Assembly (NCBI GenBank): GCA_013396755.1
Contig: VWZF01004790.1
Span: 124,001-188,000, forward strand
Origin: Sclerurus mexicanus
Lineage: Eukaryota > Chordata > Aves > Passeriformes > Furnariidae
DNA: 64,000 bases
Direction: 5' to 3'
Shown here: piece after piece, positions 62,701-64,000 of the stretch
How positions within the stretch are numbered: the stretch's first letter is position 1
Layout: every line of letters begins with the position of its first letter
Program-made: the position numbers and the translations under genes
The notes under the pieces: model-generated
Told to the model about the DNA's origin: nothing
The model's database searches: none
The model's input: only the letters and a program-made list of their open reading frames with translations

Positions 62701-63825
62701 TTTTTATACCTACAAAAGCTTGCCCCTTATTAAAAAAATAACTAAGGCCAGATATACTTACTGCTGTCATATATTGCATCTGATATAACAGGATCAAGTT
62801 TCCTTGTGAAACTCCCATTACTGTCAGGAAGAAAGGCTGTAAACATGAGACGCACGACACTGAGATCCATTTCTTTAGTCTGCTGAATTGCTGCCTGACG
62901 AATAATATCTCTTTCTCGTTCTGAAACCAACAACAGGTGAATTAACACAAGGGGTAGGGGACCCATAACAAAACAGAGGGAACAAACATTACTACCCAAA
63001 GGCACCAATAGCGAGGAAATGTGTTCTTTTACATTTAGTATCCATCAGGTTCTCTGTTTTTAAGCAGAGGAGAAGCTACTCAAATTATACTGCAGTTTGT
63101 GTATCAGATCTTATTTCAGATAAGGCATATAATTAAAAAGCAGACAGAAAATTACTCTTTGCTGCCATCAATTTACAATGGTTGTGAAAAGGACAAAGGC
63201 CACCTCTAAGGACATCTGAATTCCTGGTGTTAAGAGTGATAAAAGGAAGGCTGGACCCCACATACAGCATGTGAAAGCAACATAGACCACAGGTTTTACA
63301 AGGATACAGGTGAAATGCAGCTGAATGAGAGTATTCCCAAAAGGAAGCCCCTACGTTAATTAAGGATGTCACGTCTTGCTGCAATAATTCAAAATTACTC
63401 TATTTAACAGTTTATTAAACAGCATAAGAGCAATGGAATAGAGGTGCAGAGGTGGGTAGCTATGGAAGGAAGCTGCTCCATTCTCGTATGTGTGTTGACA
63501 GCAAAGATTCTTTGTTTCAGACTCCCTAAAACACAACAGCACACCACCACTTAAAGCACACAGCCAATAGGCTGTTCTCCTACCCCAGAATCTGTGTTTT
63601 CAGAAGCTCAACCTGCTTTTAGTAAAAGCCCAGTTAGAACCAGGCCATGGTTTCTACATACCAGTTAGCTGTCTGTCTCCACACCCTTCTGCCTGCAGAT
63701 AGCCGAGTTCAGGGTGCACCAGCAGTCCTGGGTTGTATCCCTTCTTGCAAGCATCTATCATGCGTGTTTCCAGAGTTTCAAACACTTTCTTCTTTGTGAC
63801 ATGAAGTATTCCAAGATTTGCAAAC
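38569..63825 (-). CDS. NFKB1: NFKB1, NF-kappaB p105/p50 precursor, 3' 18 coding exons
   Basis: Partial gene on the - strand; the 5' exons lie beyond 64,000. Exons in transcript order: 63825-63662, 62920-62762, 61124-61020, 59145-59054, 58472-58334, 55968-55846, 54947-54858, 53961-53767, 51105-50964, 47714-47600, 45575-45374, 43650-43481, 42785-42683, 41733-41609, 41284-41218, 40890-40718, 40583-40406, 38729-38569. The frame closes at all junctions: 833 codons plus one split codon, of about 970 in mammals. p105 is an IkappaB-like cytoplasmic inhibitor. The proteasome trims it to p50, a DNA-binding Rel subunit. Seen in order: second half of the Rel homology domain, RRKS, NLS RKRQK, glycine-rich region, acidic linker, ankyrin repeats, death domain, DSGVETS degron. 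All landmarks are intact. Human NFKB1 has 24 exons, so these are probably exons 7-24 (inference). Confidence 0.97.
39804..39868. repeat. Two adjacent inverted repeats (hairpins)
   Basis: Hairpin 1 has arms ACATGACATGGG (39804-39815) and CCCATGTCATGT (39820-39831), 12/12 paired, with loop CAAA. Hairpin 2 has arms ATGTTATACTGGCCCTG (39828-39844) and CAGGGCAAGTATAACAT (39852-39868), 16/17 paired, with a 7-base loop. The two share four bases (39828-39831), so the full forms exclude each other. They lie in the last NFKB1 intron. Confidence 0.9.
40355..40371 (+). other. G-quadruplex motif with one-base loops
   Basis: Four G runs of 3, 4, 4 and 3 separated by single bases T, C, C. It lies on the + strand, the template strand for NFKB1, 35 bp past the 5' splice site of exon 17 of 18. 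The same bases form two overlapping GC boxes (GGGGCGGGGC). Confidence 0.85.
40406..40583 (-). CDS. NFKB1: NFKB1 exon 17 of 18: death domain end and Ser-rich tail
   Basis: The acceptor is TCTTAG and the donor ACAG|GTAAAA. The exon encodes VSGGTVQELMAALRQMDHRE then AIEVIQEALSIS, followed by a Ser-rich tail (STATALPSSSPLIFASGET) that differs from mammals. The intron upstream is only 134 bp. A strong G-quadruplex motif lies about 35 bp past its donor. Confidence 0.96.
40718..40890 (-). CDS. NFKB1: NFKB1 exon 16 of 18: death domain, first part
   Basis: The acceptor is CCCCAG and the donor GAG|GTAATG. The exon encodes NLRELNESSRMQLYKLLELP, DPTKNWSTLAQKLGLGILSN and AFRLSPSPSKTLLDNYE, the first helices of the p105 death domain, which supports IKK and TPL2 regulation in mammals. 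Confidence 0.97.
41218..41284 (-). CDS. NFKB1: NFKB1 exon 15 of 18: 67-bp linker exon
   Basis: Smallest exon in the window, with acceptor TCTCAG and donor CAAG|GTAAGA. It encodes VYDILNGKPYESTEVSENML then TQ. The mammalian equivalent is VFDILNGKPYEPEF. It links the ankyrin repeats to the death domain. Confidence 0.95.
41609..41733 (-). CDS. NFKB1: NFKB1 exon 14 of 18: acidic insert and last ankyrin repeat
   Basis: The acceptor is TCCCAG and the donor GAA|GTATGT. The exon encodes ANPHIENFEPLFDLDD, VKDGEDDDEGIVPGTTPLDM and AANCE. The acidic loop and GTTPLDMA repeat match p105. Confidence 0.96.
41891..41987. repeat. AT-only satellite, (AATT)n-like
   Basis: Nearly 100 bp built of AATTAATT units with a few ATA and AAA interruptions, in an NFKB1 intron. 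Self-complementary and likely length-variable. Confidence 0.95.
42683..42785 (-). CDS. NFKB1: NFKB1 exon 13 of 18: ankyrin repeat
   Basis: The acceptor is ACTTAG and the donor GCAG|GTATGA. The exon encodes GDADVDSTTYDGTTPLHIAA then GRGSTKLTAVLKAAG. It has phase 0 at the start and one trailing base. Confidence 0.97.
43481..43650 (-). CDS. NFKB1: NFKB1 exon 12 of 18: two ankyrin repeats
   Basis: The acceptor is TGTGTAG and the donor GAG|GTAAGG. The exon encodes LSAIHMAVMANSMSCLKQLI, AAGVNVNSQEQKSGRTALHL and AVEQENIPLAGCLLLE. NSQEQKSGRTALHLAVE is almost the same as in mammalian p105. Confidence 0.97.
43827..44345 (-). mobile_element. CR1 LINE 3' fragment, antisense to the + strand
   Basis: About 520 bp. 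On the minus strand it encodes remnants of the CR1 ORF2 end (KMLKGLEHLSTADRLRELGL, GRTRGNGCKL) and then the non-coding tail. It ends at 43827 with the octamer-type tail ATTCTATG plus ACTCTATC, typical of CR1 3' ends. It lies in the NFKB1 intron between exons 11 and 12 of 18, in the same direction as NFKB1. Heavily 5'-truncated. Confidence 0.93.
45374..45575 (-). CDS. NFKB1: NFKB1 exon 11 of 18: two ankyrin repeats
   Basis: The acceptor is TTCTAG and the donor GAAG|GTATGG. The exon encodes TPLHLAVITKQAEAVEHLLK, AGADTSLLDRHGNSVLHLAA and TEGDDKILTLLLKHEK: two full ankyrin consensus units (TPLHLA and SVLHLAA) of the IkappaB-like half. Confidence 0.97.
47600..47714 (-). CDS. NFKB1: NFKB1 exon 10 of 18: ankyrin repeat
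   Basis: The acceptor is TTTCAG and the donor CAG|GTGCGC, an unusually weak 5' splice site after +3. The exon encodes VLHLAIIHLHTELVKNLLEV then NDIINMRNDLYQ. The next exon continues with TPLHLAV. Confidence 0.95.
48147..48157 (+). promoter_or_regulatory. kappaB consensus match, 11-bp form
   Basis: GGGGTTTCCCC in the NFKB1 intron between exons 9 and 10 of 18, the same 11-mer as the pair near 60.0 kb. Confidence 0.25.
49739..49800. repeat. T-rich tract with (GTTT)n
   Basis: About 60 bases of T with interspersed G, ending in four GTTT units. On the NFKB1 sense strand it reads as an A-rich (CAAA)n tract. It may be an old retroposon tail or simple slippage; no retroposon body was recognised beside it. 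Confidence 0.85.
50964..51105 (-). CDS. NFKB1: NFKB1 exon 9 of 18: first ankyrin repeat
   Basis: The acceptor is GTTGCAG and the donor GATAA|GTGAGT. The exon encodes ALFLEKAMQLAKRHCNALFD, then YAVTGDVKMLLSAQRHL and TAVQDDNGD. It ends with two bases of an Asn codon. A 181-codon open frame on the + strand overlaps this exon and is only its shadow. Confidence 0.96.
53767..53961 (-). CDS. NFKB1: NFKB1 exon 8 of 18: acidic linker before ankyrin repeats
   Basis: The donor is CAGG|GTAAGT. The exon encodes SNSMAEQDWKSTDKQGDKW, then VERTECRTSADNEEKENT and CKTEVNEADFRWQ, a charged, probably disordered linker that is poorly conserved with mammals. The acceptor is a NAGNAG tandem: TAG ends at 53965 and AAG at 53962. 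Starting at 53961 gives GLSNS; starting at 53964 adds one Glu (GEGLSNS). Both keep the frame. The shorter form is listed because it fits the mammalian spacing. Confidence 0.93.
54858..54947 (-). CDS. NFKB1: NFKB1 exon 7 of 18: after the glycine-rich region
   Basis: The acceptor is TTTAG and the donor CATG|GTAACA. The exon encodes FSYSSYGYSTFGGMHFHPGT then TKSNAGMKHG. The mammalian counterpart has the same FHPGTTKSNAGMKHG core. The p50 C-terminus forms near here. Confidence 0.96.
55846..55968 (-). CDS. NFKB1: NFKB1 exon 6 of 18: NLS and glycine-rich region
   Basis: The acceptor is ATCCCAG and the donor TCTG|GTAAGG. The exon encodes DKEEVQRKRQKLMPNFSDG and then a Gly run with only Ser, Thr, Met and Tyr interruptions. 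RKRQK is the nuclear localisation signal. The glycine-rich region is the stop signal for the proteasome that lets p50 survive processing of p105. The coding strand is G-rich and repetitive (GGT/GGC/GGA), a place where length variants between species are expected. Confidence 0.96.
56045..56074. repeat. Exact 15-bp tandem duplication
   Basis: AGCATTACTACAGTT occurs twice head to tail. It is in the NFKB1 intron, 77-106 bp upstream (transcript sense) of the NLS/glycine-rich exon. Confidence 0.9.
56170..56179 (+). promoter_or_regulatory. kappaB consensus match
   Basis: GGGGAATTCC, a complete match to GGGRNWYYCC, in the NFKB1 intron upstream of the NLS exon. Single matches are expected by chance in a window this long. 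Confidence 0.25.
58334..58472 (-). CDS. NFKB1: NFKB1 exon 5 of 18: end of RHD, PKA site
   Basis: The acceptor is TTCACAG and the donor AAAG|GTAATT. The exon encodes FAIVFKTPKYRDVNITKPAS, VFVQLRRKSDLETSEPKP and FLYYPEIK. RRKS is the protein kinase A site of p50 (Ser337 in human, family knowledge). Confidence 0.97.
59054..59145 (-). CDS. NFKB1: NFKB1 exon 4 of 18: dimerisation domain
   Basis: The acceptor is TTTGTAG and the donor CAA|GTAAGT. The exon encodes DIQIRFYEEDENGGMWEGFG then DFSPTDVHRQ. It is conserved with mammalian p50 and ends in phase 0 before FAIVFKTP. Confidence 0.97.
59569..59642. other. Isolated CpG-dense block in NFKB1 intron
   Basis: 11 CpG in 74 bp, while the surrounding kilobases have almost none. 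It lies between exons 3 and 4 of 18. It is too short for a classic CpG island, but such density suggests protection from methylation or recent arrival. No exon is recognised in it. Confidence 0.6.
59992..60024. promoter_or_regulatory. Pair of kappaB-type 11-mers
   Basis: GGGGAAACCCC at 59992-60002 and again at 60014-60024, 22 bp apart start to start. Read on the minus strand each is GGGGTTTCCCC, a full match to the kappaB consensus GGGRNWYYCC and to the 11-bp form preferred by p50/p52 homodimers (established knowledge). Binding is inferred. Confidence 0.4.
61020..61124 (-). CDS. NFKB1: NFKB1 exon 3 of 18: start of dimerisation (IPT) domain
   Basis: The acceptor is CCAATAG and the donor AAAG|GTAAGA. 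The exon encodes APNASNLKIVRMDRTAGC then VTGGEEIYLLCDKVQK, the first strands of the Rel dimerisation domain. The final G joins AT of the next exon to make Asp (QKDDIQIRF). Confidence 0.97.
62762..62920 (-). CDS. NFKB1: NFKB1 exon 2 of 18: end of RHD-N and interdomain linker
   Basis: The acceptor is GTTTCAG and the donor AGCA|GTAAGT. The exon encodes RERDIIRQAAIQQTKEMDL, then VVRLMFTAFLPDSNGSFTRK and LDPVISDAIYDS. It is nearly identical to mammalian p50 in the last strands of the DNA-binding domain. It ends with one base of a Lys codon completed in the next exon (DSKAPNAS). Confidence 0.97.
63662..63825 (-). CDS. NFKB1: NFKB1 exon 1 of 18 in window: Rel homology N domain
   Basis: The acceptor is TTGGCAG and the donor ACTG|GTATGT. 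The exon encodes FANLGILHVTKKKVFETLET then YNPGLLVHPELGYLQAEG and CGDRQLT. This is the DNA-binding domain of p50 after the first DNA-contacting loop. One leading base completes a codon from the exon lying beyond the window edge. Confidence 0.97.
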
Positions 63826-64000
63826 CTGCCAAATTTTGATTGAGCAAAGTATTTCCTTAATGCTTTATGCTAAATCTGCAGCAGGCAGTCTTTGTTACCA
63901 GAGACAGCTACACAACTGAAGTCAAAAGAAGGACTCTGCAGGCTTACTTAGGCACTACTAGTTCTCGAGGGCAAGTTTTCCATCAGGAAAAATGGAGCCA

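Larger units (their letters stand above)
38730..64000 (-). other. NFKB1: NFKB1 introns: what they hold
   Basis: Introns over 300 bp are 38730-40405, 40891-41217, 41285-41608, 41734-42682, 42786-43480, 43651-45373, 45576-47599, 47715-50963, 51106-53766, 53965-54857, 54948-55845, 55969-58333, 58473-59053, 59146-61019, 61125-62761, 62921-63661, and the open stretch 63826-64000. The notable content is listed separately: twin hairpins, G-quadruplex motif, AT satellite, antisense CR1, T-rich tract, tandem duplication, kappaB-type sites and CpG block. No additional exon or RNA gene was recognised. Confidence 0.65.

Noticed and set aside
63948..64000. Possible further NFKB1 exon ending at a donor-like TAA|GTAAGC, with an in-frame LVVPK joining FANLG
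   Set aside because: An in-frame TGA lies only about 13 codons upstream and no acceptor separates it; the conserved residues expected before FANLG are not present. The real upstream exon is probably beyond the window.
1..64000. CRISPR arrays, operons, toxin or phage systems, endogenous retroviruses
   Set aside because: No evenly spaced repeats, clustered long open frames, long terminal repeats or retroviral gene motifs were seen. The window is a eukaryotic intron-exon landscape.

Overview
This window is vertebrate nuclear DNA, most likely from a bird. It holds the 3' parts of two convergent, multi-exon, widely conserved genes. Exons of 67 to 258 bp have standard GT..AG introns, introns are compact for a vertebrate, and the only recognisable transposons are two decayed CR1 LINE pieces, the dominant LINE family of birds and other sauropsids. 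The species cannot be named from sequence alone. No promoter of either gene lies inside the window.

Layout. Positions 1 to 29,314 on the + strand carry the last 12 coding exons of MANBA (lysosomal beta-mannosidase, GH2): about 655 codons, which is the immunoglobulin-like linker domain, the whole TIM-barrel catalytic domain and the C-terminal domains. The earlier exons lie upstream of position 1. Positions 29,315 to about 37,845 lie between the two coding regions and hold the MANBA 3' UTR (end uncertain) plus sequence with no recognised gene. Positions 37,850 to 63,825 on the - strand carry the last 18 coding exons of NFKB1 (p105/p50): 833 codons, running from the second half of the Rel homology domain through the NLS, glycine-rich region, ankyrin repeats and death domain to the DSGxxS phosphodegron and stop. 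The 5' exons lie beyond position 64,000. The stop codons face each other 9.25 kb apart. The MANBA/NFKB1 tail-to-tail order is the same as in the human genome.

The reading frame closes across every one of the 28 splice junctions inside the window, with no in-frame stop or frameshift, so both genes look functional. They do not share a pathway. MANBA degrades N-glycan fragments in the lysosome; NFKB1 makes a transcription factor subunit (p50) and its own cytoplasmic inhibitor (p105).

No unknown biological system was found. The unexplained signals worth checking are small non-coding structures, mostly in NFKB1 introns: two adjacent near-perfect hairpins (39.80-39.87 kb); a compact one-base-loop G-quadruplex motif just past a 5' splice site (40.36 kb); an isolated CpG-dense block followed by a two-copy 11-bp kappaB-type palindrome (59.57-60.02 kb); and a NAGNAG tandem acceptor that could insert one Glu into p105 (53.96 kb).
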